From Virgibacillus oceani (lineage in GTDB: Bacteria; Bacillota; Bacilli; Bacillales; Amphibacillaceae), in the NCBI RefSeq assembly GCF_014638995.1, contig NZ_BMFR01000010.1, positions 62,001 through 126,000 on the forward strand: 64,000 nucleotides of DNA, written 5' to 3'. Each line of letters opens with the position of its first letter. The stretch's first letter is position 1. The notes beneath the pieces were generated by a model. That model saw only the letters and a list, made by a program, of their open reading frames with translations, had not been told where the DNA came from and made no database searches. A program made the translations under genes and the position numbers. Shown here piece by piece: positions 35,531 through 44,555 of this stretch.

Positions 35531-36028
35531 ATGTTAACTCAAGTTGAAATAACTCATACCGTCAATGCTTCACGTGAACTGGTTTTTAAGGTATTTTCCG
35601 AATCAGAACATTTAAAGAACTGGTGGGGGCCAAAAGGTTGGAGGTTTACTGTTTCCCATTCTGATTTCCGCCCGGGCGGCAGATTTCATTATAGTCAGAA
35701 ACCTGCTGATGGTGATGTAATGTGGGTTAAATTTGTATACCATGAAATTATTGTACCGGAGAAAATTGTCTACACCAGTTATTTTTCTGATAAGGATGGT
35801 AACATTGTGCGTGCTCCCTTTAACGAGAACTGGCCTTTGGAAACACTGAATACATTGACATTCAAAGAAGATGGGGGTAAAACAACGATTACAGCGATAG
35901 TAGCTCCCGGTGCATCGGCAACCGAAAATGAACGGAAAACCTTTGAAGAGTCCCAAGATATGGTTCATGAAGGGTTTTCGGTCACCTTCAATCAATTAGA
36001 AGATTATTTGTCAAACGGACTAAAATAA
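35531..36028 (+). CDS. SRPBCC/AHSA1-domain protein
   Basis: 165 residues of the START/AHSA1 fold: NASRELVFKVFSESEHLKNW, then WGPKGWRFTV and FRPGGRFHYSQKPADGDVMW. The helix-grip fold forms a hydrophobic pocket for small lipophilic ligands. In Bacillaceae such genes commonly sit behind an ArsR regulator, as here, and the pair ends with a terminator at 36042. Ligand unknown. Confidence 0.85.
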   Translation: MLTQVEITHTVNASRELVFKVFSESEHLKNWWGPKGWRFTVSHSDFRPGGRFHYSQKPADGDVMWVKFVYHEIIVPEKIVYTSYFSDKDGNIVRAPFNENWPLETLNTLTFKEDGGKTTITAIVAPGASATENERKTFEESQDMVHEGFSVTFNQLEDYLSNGLK

Positions 36029-36041
36029 TCCGTATCAAGAA

Positions 36042-36073
36042 AAAAATCACCGAATCCTGTCGGTGATTTTTTT
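36042..36073 (+). terminator. Intrinsic terminator of the ArsR-AHSA1 operon
   Basis: AAAATCACCGA pairs with TCGGTGATTTT around a short loop and is followed by TTT. Confidence 0.85.
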
Positions 36074-36105
36074 CATACAGCTTCTTTAAACCCTTCATTT
36101 CCGTC

Positions 36106-36137
36106 GGGTGCACTCCTGGAATAAAGGATTGTGTTTT
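36106..36137. repeat. Dispersed hairpin repeat, copy 5
   Basis: GGGTGCACTCCTGGAATAAA then GGATTGTGTTTTT; a diverged relative of copy 4. Confidence 0.65.
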
Positions 36138-36322
36138 TGGTATAGGTCACGATTGTTAAGGAATTTTTCTACGCAGATTTACCGATTAGGTAGTTTAGTG
36201 TAAGCTTAATTTGCGAAGTTATTATGAAAAAATAATGCGTAATGATTTTGTAAGGAAATCTTCTGTGCGATATGTTTCACTATAGTGTCAAACACTATTA
36301 TAAATACGATAAAAATGCATGA

Positions 36323-36655
36323 GCTGCAATTATAACAAATGGCTCAACCCAGAGACAAAAAGCTAAAATAATGAACACTAATTTAAATGATTGTTTCGAT
36401 GTAATAATTATTTCTGAAGAAGCGGGAGTTAGTAAACCTGACAAACGCATATTTGAATTAGCATTAAATAAGCTTCATGTGCAAGCGGAAGATACATTAT
36501 TCGTTGGAGATGACATAGAAAAAGACATTGGTGGCTGTCAACATGCAAATATAAAGGGGATATGGTTCAACCCTTATATGATCAAGAATGATACCGAAAT
36601 AAAACCATATGCCGAGATCCATTTTTTTGATAGATTATTAGGTTATATTACATAA
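36323..36655 (+). pseudogene. HAD-family phosphatase, truncated (N-terminus missing)
   Basis: The frame reads AAIITNGSTQRQKAKIMNTN, with motif II (TNGS), then motif III (SKPDKRIFELAL) and motif IV (FVGDDIEKDIGG). The catalytic motif I (D-x-D-x-T) and cap, expected in the first 100 residues, are absent and a stop precedes 36323. The pattern fits YjjG-like nucleotidases. Even if translation begins at ATG 36371 the product cannot be an active phosphatase. Confidence 0.75.
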
Positions 36656-36931
36656 TAGTGGTGGTCATCTGTAATTACATGGATCGACCGCTTTAAAGGT
36701 GTTGCTACGAAATATCTTGATAATTACCTTGCTTGGTTCTTATTTGTTGATAGTCGAAGTAACGAAAGCACGGAACAGCATATAAAAGAATTTCTATTAA
36801 CATTATTTGTATATGTAATGACAGACACATAGGAACGTTGACGGCTTTCAAAATCCAATGTGAAAGTGTTAATGAAAGAAGCGAATTAATGCGATGGAGA
36901 TAAATATACGAAAAGAATTGGGGAGAAATGG

Positions 36932-37390
36932 ATGTCACAGAATGGAATTGTTTTAGTAGCAAGTGTCTCAATCTTTAGTGATGATAAAGTCTTGATTATC
37001 AGAGAGAATAAACCTACTGCTTTTAATAAGTGGAATTTTCCGGGTGGTCATATCGCATCTGGTGAAGACATTCTTAATTCGGCTCTAAGGGAGGTTAAAG
37101 AGGAAACGGGATTTGATGTCAACCTGATTGGTACTACGGGTGTATATAATTTTATAAGTAGTTCGAACGATCAAGTTATCTTATTTCATTTTATTGGTGA
37201 AGTTACTGGGGGTTCTTTAAATCTTGAAGAGGACGAAATTACAGACAGTAAATGGATAAACATAAATGATCTTGCAACAATTGAAAATGAGGATTTACGG
37301 GATTCAAATGTTATAAAGCAAATAACTGATAACCTGTTAAAAAAGAATTTTTACTCAATTAGTGTGTTTAATAAACAACTTACTAATTAA
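36932..37390 (+). CDS. Nudix hydrolase
   Basis: 152 residues. The Nudix box is complete: GHIASGEDILNSALREVKEE plus TGF fits G-x5-E-x7-R-E-x-x-E-E-x-G. The protein is the minimal ADP-ribose/NTP pyrophosphatase size, but substrate cannot be assigned. The final 45 residues are duplicated as a relic at 11102-11245. SD GGGGAGA precedes the ATG. Confidence 0.85.
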   Translation: MSQNGIVLVASVSIFSDDKVLIIRENKPTAFNKWNFPGGHIASGEDILNSALREVKEETGFDVNLIGTTGVYNFISSSNDQVILFHFIGEVTGGSLNLEEDEITDSKWININDLATIENEDLRDSNVIKQITDNLLKKNFYSISVFNKQLTN

Positions 37391-37464
37391 GTTAACAGCG
37401 AAGTCAGGCAAGTTGCTGTCGCTTGAGGGCACTTAATATTATTTATGTTACAGGGGGCTTTTCA

Positions 37465-37944
37465 TTGAGTACGGTTATTATGAGGAAAATTATTTCAGCA
37501 TCCGTTTCTGGGTCACTATTTGCTATTTTGCTCGGTTTAATTGTACCAAATCCGTTTGGAGAAGGTACAAGTTCAATAACAGATTACTTATCCGCTTTTA
37601 TAATAGCAACACCTGTTTATTTGATATATAGCTTCCCAGTCATTTTCATCTATGGTATTTTAACATCCTTAATTAGTGATAAATTAAGCAATTTAATAGT
37701 AAGAAAAACTAATAATAAAAGGATTGAACCAATTATCTCAGGTATTTTACACGTCCTTTTTGGTCTTGTCTTGCTCCTTTATAGTTTGGGTGCAGCAATT
37801 TTGTTCTTTATTACAGACAGATTACTGCAAAAAGGCAACTATAAAATAAATTGGGTGCATTCAGTAAAAAGTTTAGCAATACCCTGTGCTGTTTGGTTAT
37901 CATTTATGGGGATGGTTTATTTGGAACATATATTTTTTAACTAA
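37465..37944 (+). CDS. Membrane protein of unknown function
   Basis: 159 residues from the TTG at 37465, which follows AGGGGG; an in-frame start 42 bases upstream has no SD. Four hydrophobic segments are visible: SVSGSLFAILLGLIVPNPFG, AFIIATPVYLIYSFPVIFIY, GILHVLFGLVLLLYSLGAAI, and a final one near SLAIPCAVWLSF. The family was not recognised. It lies between the Nudix gene and a broken MOSC gene. Confidence 0.6.
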   Translation: MSTVIMRKIISASVSGSLFAILLGLIVPNPFGEGTSSITDYLSAFIIATPVYLIYSFPVIFIYGILTSLISDKLSNLIVRKTNNKRIEPIISGILHVLFGLVLLLYSLGAAILFFITDRLLQKGNYKINWVHSVKSLAIPCAVWLSFMGMVYLEHIFFN

Positions 37945-38131
37945 GGGGTCATTTTTTTAATAGGATTTTCTAACCTTTTTTCCGCAATCAGGCACACTTC
38001 TGGACTTGTGCTAGGAGGACCTTGTTGTCGACTATCTTTTTTTGATATTCGAACAGTTCATGGTCAGTAGAGTCGAATAACCTGATTTGTTATCCTTAGA
38101 GCAGGATGTAATTCATATAGGAGTGAATGAA

Positions 38132-38857
38132 ATGTTAATCGGTTATATGAAGAAAATAGTTCGTCATCCAGTAAAGTCTTTTTACGGGGAAAGTGTGCAA
38201 AAGTCCAAAATAATGGAATATGGTTTGTATGGTGATCGAAGTCATGCTTATTTAGATGAAAAAAGAAAAGGAGAATTCTTAACCATAACGCAATTCCCGG
38301 AAATGGTTCGATATAAAGCAAGGTTTGCAGGAGAAGAGTTTATGGATGAATATCCCAAAGTCGAAATAATGACACCTGAGGGGAAGGTTGCAGATTGGAA
38401 AGATGAAGAGATAATAAAAGAAATTGAAAACAAATCGAAAAGAAAAATATCTACTATTGAATATTCCCCTTCACATGTGCCTCTAGGATCAATTGCAGAG
38501 GAACATATTTAACTTGTAACAGATGCGTCATTAGATAAATTGAAAGAAATATGGGGAGGAAACGAGGTGGATTTTAGACGTTTTCGCCCTAATTTACTAA
38601 TTTCATTAAAAGAAAAAATACCGTTTGTGGAAGAAAAATGGTTTGGCAGAATAATAAAGATAGGGAATGAAGTCGAAATAGAATTAAAAAGACATTGCAA
38701 AAGGTGTATGATTATTACGGTTAATCCTGATAACGCAGAACGGGATTCGAGCTTGCATAAAACGATTATAAAAGAAAGAAAAAATAATTTTGGGGTTTAT
38801 GCTAGTGTGATAAAAACTGGTGACATTCATGTGGATGATGAAGTTCATCTTGAATGA
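38132..38857 (+). pseudogene. MOSC-domain protein interrupted by one in-frame stop codon
   Basis: The frame from ATG 38132 (SD TAGGAG) reads MKKIVRHPVKSFYGESVQKS then a stop (TAA) at 38510-38512, and continues in the same frame as LVTDASLDKLKEIWGGNEVD to 38857. The second half holds FRRFRPNLLISL and the conserved Cys in KRCMIITVNPDN. MOSC proteins are molybdenum-cofactor sulfurase-like enzymes. Apart from the one stop, about 240 residues are intact, so this is either a recent nonsense mutation or a sequencing error. Confidence 0.85.
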
Positions 38858-38960
38858 TTTTTGTTAACCTTAATAATGGTATATTCATTTATTTAATTGG
38901 ATAAAGGCTAATAATACGGGATAAATTGGAACGAATTGTGTTGTCAATTGCAATCGGGTT

Positions 38961-38985
38961 GGCATCGGGAATAAAGGAAGGTGCC
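38961..38985. repeat. Dispersed hairpin repeat, diverged copy 6
   Basis: GGCATCGGGAATAAAGGAAG then GTGCC; the AATAAAGGA core is shared with copies 4 and 5 and the arms are GGCA/TGCC. Confidence 0.45.
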
Positions 38986-39125
38986 CAATTTGCTATTGTA
39001 AGACCATTGAATTGAGAATAATCCTCTATTTTCTTCTCCCCTAATTTTTAAAATAATGAAGAAAATATGTTAGTATTATGGACAGATATTGAGCTAACGA
39101 AGCCAAAATAAGTAATAAAGCGCAT

Positions 39126-39155
39126 AAAAAGATCGGCTGTCATGATCGACTTTTT
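39126..39155. terminator. Hairpin terminator
   Basis: AAAAAGATCG pairs with CGACTTTTT (one mismatch). It can serve both strands. Confidence 0.65.
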
Positions 39156-39189
39156 AAATACCATTCTAAAATTTCCTTTTCATTTTTGG

Positions 39190-39518
39190 AGGGAGTGTTC
39201 GTAACTGATCAATTTTAGCCCATCATGGACTTCTCTTGCAAACGTAATTGTATGAGTGCCAAACGTGTTATGTGCGCCTACAAAACCATCAAATTGAATT
39301 GTGAAATTAAAAGAAAGTCCATTTGTCATTTTTAAATCTGAACTTTTTCATTCCAAGTTTGAATGCCCTTAATGTCGTAGTGTTCATCAACGGCTTTATA
39401 AATATCATCCCACATTAAAGACAGCAATGCTTTTTCGTAAGTTGATTGGTTTGAAGCAAGTGCTGGAGTTGAAAACATAAAAAAAGAGTATCGGAAAAAT
39501 AACGAACACTTTTTTCAT
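39190..39518 (-). pseudogene. Secreted-protein relic with two frameshifts
   Basis: From the minus-strand ATG at 39518 the product starts MKKVFVIFPILFF, then a frameshift is needed to read MFSTPALASNQSTYEKALLS and WDDIYKAVDEHYDIKGIQTW. A second shift leads to TNGLSFNFTIQFDGFVGAHN and TFGTHTITFAREVHDG. The signal peptide and layout resemble DUF3888-like exported proteins. SD GAGAGGTG is still present. Confidence 0.7.
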
Positions 39519-39658
39519 AACAACACCTCTCTAACAATTCCTTAATGACATACTTGCCAAATGAATCAAAAATATAACTTATGAATCGCTTTTCTTTAAG
39601 AAGTAGAAGCCCCTTTTCTTGTTGAAAACATAATTAATTTTGTAAATGAGGTGTTTTT

Positions 39659-40417
39659 ATTTTACCAGGTGAAGACATTCTTAGAACATGGCGGAAGTTT
39701 GATGGATTTCCAATGGAAACATTAAGTAAGTTATGGGTTTATAATAAGGATAAGGTCGGCAAACAAAGAGATGTTTCTACCATGAAGGAACATAGACAAA
39801 AATACGGTCTTTCCGGTAATTGCTTTGACTTGGCTATCTGGTTGCTTGATGAATTTAATAAGGATGGGATTGAAGCATATCCAATAGGTCATGATCTAAA
39901 TACAGTGGATGCCCATGTAGCAGTTATAGCATTAAATGACTTGGGAAATCGTTATTTATGTGATTTGGGGGATCAATGGATTATGCCAATTCTAATGGAT
40001 GAATATAGTGAAGACTTTAGTAATGGAAGGCACAGTGGATTTTTTCCAGCAGCAAATATACAGGTGACTCCTTTAGGTGAAAATGTAGAAATACTATATT
40101 ATTGGCCGAATGGAAAAGTATCTAAGCAAGTATATGATACAACTCCAATAGAAAGAGGGGATTTCTTTAAGGCAGCTGAAAACTCTCAGAATATGATTAG
40201 ACCAACACCATTAATAGAGTATCGGCTTCCTTATAAAAATGAAATTGCTCATTGGGAATTCGACAATTGGGAAATTAACTTAAGTACGACAGAAGGCTTG
40301 TATAAAGTACCAACAAAAGAAATGATCGGTGATTATGTGGAAAATATTAGCAGCGTAGTCGGTTTTGATAGGGAATTATTATATAGTCTTATAGAGCAAT
40401 ACAGGGAATGGAAATAG
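39659..40417 (+). CDS. Transglutaminase/NAT-like protein of unknown function, possible ATT start
   Basis: The frame is open from 39650. The only ATG is at 39713 and lacks a good SD, whereas the ATT at 39659 has GAGGTG five bases upstream and starts LPGEDILRTWRKFDGFPMET, a natural-looking N-terminus. I take 39659 as the likely original start; ATT may be a rare start or a mutated ATG. The protein has a Cys-His-Asp arrangement: GLSGNCFDLAIWLLDEF, DAHVAVIAL and YLCDLGDQW, as in arylamine N-acetyltransferase or transglutaminase folds. Family not recognised. It precedes the RDD gene by 44 bases. Confidence 0.65.
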   Translation: MLPGEDILRTWRKFDGFPMETLSKLWVYNKDKVGKQRDVSTMKEHRQKYGLSGNCFDLAIWLLDEFNKDGIEAYPIGHDLNTVDAHVAVIALNDLGNRYLCDLGDQWIMPILMDEYSEDFSNGRHSGFFPAANIQVTPLGENVEILYYWPNGKVSKQVYDTTPIERGDFFKAAENSQNMIRPTPLIEYRLPYKNEIAHWEFDNWEINLSTTEGLYKVPTKEMIGDYVENISSVVGFDRELLYSLIEQYREWK

Positions 40418-40461
40418 TATTTGAACGAGGAATAGTTATGAATTATGAAAGGAGAAATTTG

Positions 40462-40890
40462 ATGGAGGTTACTAATCCAGCGGGCTTTCAAAACAGATTT
40501 TTGGCCAGAATTTTAGATTTGCTTATTATATTTCTGGTGACGGGAGTATTTTCGCAATTATTGTATGGGGAATTCTATGATGATGACAATTTTTATCCCA
40601 TTGATTATTTAGGGTTGATTTATGGTCTTGCATTACCTGTTGTCTGGTATGGATACACACTGGGCAGAAGAATGGTGGGGAATCGTATTGTAAGAGTCGA
40701 TGGGAGAAAAATCGGAATAGGAACTATGATACTAAGGGATATAGTAGCAGTAATTGTTTATATTTTCACATTTGGAATAGGATTAATCGTTAGTGCTTTT
40801 ATGATAGGAACGAGAGAAGATAAGCGTGCGATTCACGACTTTATAGCCCAGACCTATGTGACAACGGACCCGCCAACAAAAGCCCATTAA
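40462..40890 (+). CDS. RDD-family membrane protein
   Basis: 142 residues from the ATG at 40462 with AAAGGAG before it. The RDD signature is RFLARILDLLIIF near the N-terminus, followed by a GRRMVGNRIVRVDGRKI segment and the C-terminal KRAIHDFIAQTYVTT. Three to four membrane helices. RDD proteins are mostly uncharacterised; some are ion antiporters. An in-frame ATG 24 bases earlier also has a weak SD. Confidence 0.85.
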   Translation: MEVTNPAGFQNRFLARILDLLIIFLVTGVFSQLLYGEFYDDDNFYPIDYLGLIYGLALPVVWYGYTLGRRMVGNRIVRVDGRKIGIGTMILRDIVAVIVYIFTFGIGLIVSAFMIGTREDKRAIHDFIAQTYVTTDPPTKAH

Positions 40891-41002
40891 TGAACATTAG
40901 CTTCTATAAAGTATATTGGGGCATTAAGTTTGAGAAAGCATTCACATATTCATATTTCAACAAATGTACTTAAATAAAAAGAAATGATAAGGAGAATTGA
41001 GG

Positions 41003-41164
41003 ATGGACAGCCAATATTTTGTAGGTTGGGGTACACTGGCGTTGATTAATGCAGCACTTGCACAGGGAAAGAACAGGACGGGGTTAAATTGGTTTTTACT
41101 TTCTCTTGTATTAGGTCCAGTGGCAACACTAATTTTGTTATTTGTTGAAAAAAGGGAACGGTAG
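41003..41164 (+). CDS. Small membrane protein, unknown
   Basis: 53 residues beginning MDSQYFVGWGTLALINAALA, then GKNRTGLNWFLLSLVLGPVA and a hydrophobic end. The G-R/K-x-x-G-x-x-W-x-x-x-x-x-x-G-P pattern is seen in many small membrane proteins with one or two helices. A clear SD (AAGGAG) lies upstream. Confidence 0.6.
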   Translation: MDSQYFVGWGTLALINAALAQGKNRTGLNWFLLSLVLGPVATLILLFVEKRER

Positions 41165-41266
41165 TCTAAAATCCGTAATTAAAGCCTTGTTGGTTTCATT
41201 GAAATAAGGTATCATCAATATAGAACATATATTCGAATAATTTGAGAGGTCCAAGGAGATGATTTT

Positions 41267-41640
41267 ATGCCGGTTTTAACCCCAAAAGAGAATATGAGAA
41301 TGCAACGAATTCACATCAATTCAAAAATGTATCCAAATTAATTGATGAAGACGCTATTTATTATTTTTCTGATGAAAAAGTTTGTGGACTTGAACAACTT
41401 AAACCTTATTTTGAAGAAACTTGGGAAAATATTCAGGATGAGATTTACACCATTTCAGATGTGAATTGGATTGCACTTGGTGAGACTGTTGCCGTTTGTA
41501 TTTATCAATTCCATTGGACGGGAAATGTTGAAGGGAAACGTAAAGAAGGTAGTGGCAGAGGAACAAATGTCTTTAGACAGAGTGACGATAGTTGGAAAGT
41601 GGTTCATGAACATCTGAGTATACCAACTTATGTTAAATAA
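41267..41640 (+). pseudogene. NTF2-like (YybH/SnoaL) protein with a frameshift near its start
   Basis: The ATG at 41267 (SD AAGGAG) gives MPVLTPKE, then one base shift near 41290 leads to EYENATNSHQFKNVSKLIDE, DEIYTISDVNWIALGETVAV and GSGRGTNVFRQSDDSWKVVH to the stop at 41638. The core is that of YybH-type NTF2-like proteins (R-G-T-N-V-x-x-x-x-x-x-W-K-V-V-H-E-H). Only one frameshift is visible, so a sequencing error is possible. Confidence 0.75.
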
Positions 41641-41692
41641 CAATTTGTGATTTTGGGCAACTCCTTAATACAAATGGTTTTGAAGCATCCAA

Positions 41693-42025
41693 TTATGTGG
41701 AAAAACCCCCACAGGCAAATATTCGAATACTCAATGGAGCTGAACATGCTTTCAGACCGAATAAACACCTTTGTAAGTCCGAACCAGACAGCCCTTGATC
41801 AATCGATTTAACATAATAAGGAATTGCTTTATTATTTAATCCGGAATTATCGTAGGCAATACCAATTTGATAATTAATTTCTGCGTTATCTGGGTGGTCC
41901 TTAGACATGTTTAGAAGAAGATCACGAGCTTCTTTTAAAATTGCCATATCTTGTTTTGCACGCCCATCTTCCCGTAATGCAATAGCTTTGTTTAGACGTT
42001 CGCGAAAATTGCTTTTTGTGTTCAT
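41693..42025 (-). pseudogene. Tetratricopeptide-repeat protein with a broken C-terminus
   Basis: 110 residues. It starts MNTKSNFRERLNKAIALRED, and DHPDNAEINYQIGIAYDNSG with NNKAIPYYVKSIDQGLSG forms a TPR pair. After DLQRCLFGL the sequence loses TPR character (ACSAPLSIRIFACGGF) and other frames continue in patches, so the last third (normally two more TPR units) is destroyed by frameshifts. Confidence 0.6.
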
Positions 42026-42279
42026 TTTTCTTTTCCTCCACTCATCTTATTTTATGATAATAAATGATGAAGCAGCAATTAGGAGAGAAGAAATATTATA
42101 AAAATAAAATCATGAACTTAGCCCTCCTTAGAATCTAAGCAATAAACCAGGCTCTTTTGTATTCTAACTTAGTGAAAGTAGGCGGTCAATGCTAATCAGA
42201 TCCTTAGTAAAGGTGACACGCAATTTTTAATGGGTTATGCTATTTTTATAATCAAATGAAGGTAGTGATCGATGTGGCC

Positions 42280-43098
42280 ATGTTTTGTATATTCCGCCCT
42301 CAGTCGACCTTGTCGGATTTTATTAATATTTTTTGGTTGTATAAGGGTTACCATCCGCCTCATGAAATGGAACATGTTTTGCCGGATGGCTCTATGGAAT
42401 TGGTTATCAATCTTCAAGAGGATTTGATAAAGGTGTACGATCAGAAGAAACATGATCGTTTCAGAGGCTTTAATGGAAGTTTACTATCCGGACCGCATTC
42501 GCATCCTGCTGTTATTGACACAGCATGCCAAGCGTATACAATAGGCGTTCATTTTAAACCCGGTGGTGCTTTTCCATTTCTTAAGCTTCCGATCATTGAA
42601 TTGCATAATAACCACGTTACGTTGGACACGGTGTGGGGGGTAAAAGCAGCTGAAATGAGAGAGCGGCTCCTTGAAGCTGAAATGCCGACTGCCAAATTTC
42701 AAATTCTTGAACATTACTTAATCGAAGTAATGACGAAAGATTCATCACTTCATCCTGCTGTTTCCTTTGCCATCAAAAAATTTCAGGCTTTCCCTCAGCA
42801 ATTGAAAATCGCTGATGTAACGGAGCAAATCAGTTTAAGTCCACGACAATTTATTCAGGTTTTCAAGGATAACGCCGGATTGACACCCAAACAGTTTTGC
42901 CGCATCCAGCGATTTCAGATTGTGCTTCGGTCAATGAAAGATGTGAAGCATGTTGATTGGGCAGGAATTGCTTTATCATGCGGTTATTATGATCAGGCAC
43001 ATTTTATCCACGATTTTCGCGCTTTTTCCGGCTTCAGTCCAACAACCTATCATTCTCAGCCAGGCAAACAACAAAATCATATTCCACTTGATTTATAA
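42280..43098 (+). CDS. AraC-family regulator with DUF6597-like sensor domain
   Basis: 272 residues from the ATG at 42280; a GTG two codons earlier and an ATG eight codons earlier are alternatives, none with a strong SD. Residues about 1-130 are the N-terminal domain (PDGSMELVINLQEDL, YTIGVHFKPGGAFPFL). The C-terminal AraC HTH pair is IADVTEQISLSPRQFIQVFK and WAGIALSCGYYDQAHFIHDF, then R-x-F-x-x-x-P-x-x-Y. It lies 126 bases before a VOC-family gene in the same direction, a common pair, so that gene is a likely target. Confidence 0.85.
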   Translation: MFCIFRPQSTLSDFINIFWLYKGYHPPHEMEHVLPDGSMELVINLQEDLIKVYDQKKHDRFRGFNGSLLSGPHSHPAVIDTACQAYTIGVHFKPGGAFPFLKLPIIELHNNHVTLDTVWGVKAAEMRERLLEAEMPTAKFQILEHYLIEVMTKDSSLHPAVSFAIKKFQAFPQQLKIADVTEQISLSPRQFIQVFKDNAGLTPKQFCRIQRFQIVLRSMKDVKHVDWAGIALSCGYYDQAHFIHDFRAFSGFSPTTYHSQPGKQQNHIPLDL

Positions 43099-43224
43099 GG
43101 TCATTTTTTTACAATACAGCTTCTTTGGACATTATTAAAATAAAGTCGATGCAATCGCACAAATCTAAATTTAAAGTGATTTTACGGAGGCATCAAAAAT
43201 TTAATGTAATGGAGGTGAGCTTGC

Positions 43225-43665
43225 ATGGCAACTAATACAAACCCTATCCCAAGAGGTCATCACACTGTGACACCATATGTGATTATTAAGAATGCGACAG
43301 AGGCAATTACGTTCTACAAAAAGGCGTTTGGAGCAACTGAAATGGTGCGTTTAACTGACAGCAGCGGCAGGATCCAGCATGCTGAGATTATGATTGGTAA
43401 TTCACAGATTATGATTGTGGACGAGTTTCCAGAGTTTCCGATTATGCGCAGTCCGCAGTCTCTTGAGGGAACCGCGATGCATATTTTTCTTTATGTGGAG
43501 GATGCAGATGCACTTTTTTCAAAAGCAATTGATGCAGGTGCAAAGGAATTGATGCCAGTGGAGGATCATCCTGAAGGTGACAGAAGAGGTGGTTTGACGG
43601 ATCCTTTTGGTCATATTTGGTGGATTGCAACCCATATAAAGGATGTACCGCTTGGGGAAACGTAA
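43225..43665 (+). CDS. VOC-family (PhnB/glyoxalase-like) protein
   Basis: 146 residues. It has PYVIIKNATEAITFYKKAFG at the N-terminus, IQHAEIMIGNSQIMIVDEFP, and DRRGGLTDPFGHIWWIATH near the end, as in the PhnB-like subgroup of the vicinal oxygen chelate fold. Catalytic metal ligands of glyoxalase I are not fully present, so function (lyase, isomerase or drug binding) is open. It is downstream of the AraC regulator. SD GGAGGTGA. Confidence 0.85.
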   Translation: MATNTNPIPRGHHTVTPYVIIKNATEAITFYKKAFGATEMVRLTDSSGRIQHAEIMIGNSQIMIVDEFPEFPIMRSPQSLEGTAMHIFLYVEDADALFSKAIDAGAKELMPVEDHPEGDRRGGLTDPFGHIWWIATHIKDVPLGET

Positions 43666-44020
43666 GAAACAGATATAATGGCTGATTTGTTTTGGAAGGT
43701 TTGGTAATCTTCAAGATGTCAGCAATTGCATTAGTGGGCGTTTTTTTGTGAAAAGAAAAGCGCCTACTATTTGTTTTCTGGTTCAAAGAAGGAATTGTTC
43801 GTCAGGGCATTTATTACGCTGGCGATGGCAATATAGCGGGGTTTGCTATGCGTATACAAAATGGAATAAAATAGTATTGCTAATAGCGGATTTAGTTTAT
43901 CATAATAGAAAATAAAGTTTGGGTTAACAAAAGATTTAGCAGAAGCCTGCACTAACACCAAACGAAATGACATTAATATCACGATCAAACGCTGTAAACA
44001 TATATGGGAGGGACGTTTTC

Positions 44021-44446
44021 ATGTACAGACCATTTCGTTGGTTGGTGCTTATATTAGTCATACTTATTATTTTGTATGCTGTTTTGCCGACCATGATGAT
44101 TATCAATCCAGAATTTCTCCGAGGTGAAATTATCCATAGTCAGCCCGAACTTTCAAACAATGCGGTAGAGTTTGCCATTGTTGCGGTTAGTATTTTCGCG
44201 GCAGGTATTCACGCCATATTCATCGGTCTATACATTTGGCTATTTATAATGATGTGGAAACGCCGTAATTGGGCACGAATCACATTAACGATTCTAGTGA
44301 TACTGGCTGCAGCTGGGAGCTTAGCCTCATGGACAGCGGGACCAGCATTCTACAGTATTATCATTATAACGAATGTGGTTCATGCTATACTGATCGGATT
44401 CTTGTGGATCCCCCGAATTGTAAACAACTACTTTTGGCAAAATTAA
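44021..44446 (+). CDS. Membrane protein of unknown function
   Basis: 141 residues from the ATG at 44021 with GGGAGGG at proper distance; an in-frame start 54 bases upstream has no SD. Four helices are predicted: RWLVLILVILIILYAVLP, VEFAIVAVSIFAAGIHAIFI, ITLTILVILAAAGSLASW and SIIIITNVVHAILIGFLW. No family recognised. It is 110 bases upstream of the DUF4309 gene. Confidence 0.65.
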   Translation: MYRPFRWLVLILVILIILYAVLPTMMIINPEFLRGEIIHSQPELSNNAVEFAIVAVSIFAAGIHAIFIGLYIWLFIMMWKRRNWARITLTILVILAAAGSLASWTAGPAFYSIIIITNVVHAILIGFLWIPRIVNNYFWQN

Positions 44447-44555
44447 ATGTGGATAATCTAAGTATTGAAGCGAAATCCCTGCCTAAATTGTGAACCAGCT
44501 ATCATTGTTTCGTAAAATTCTATATAGGGTACTGTTTTATCAGGAGGGATACAAC

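Larger units (their letters stand above)
38858..39658. other. Intergenic region with repeat, terminator and a minus-strand relic
   Basis: Holds repeat copy 6, a hairpin terminator, and the secreted-protein relic at 39190-39518. No intact gene. Confidence 0.6.
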
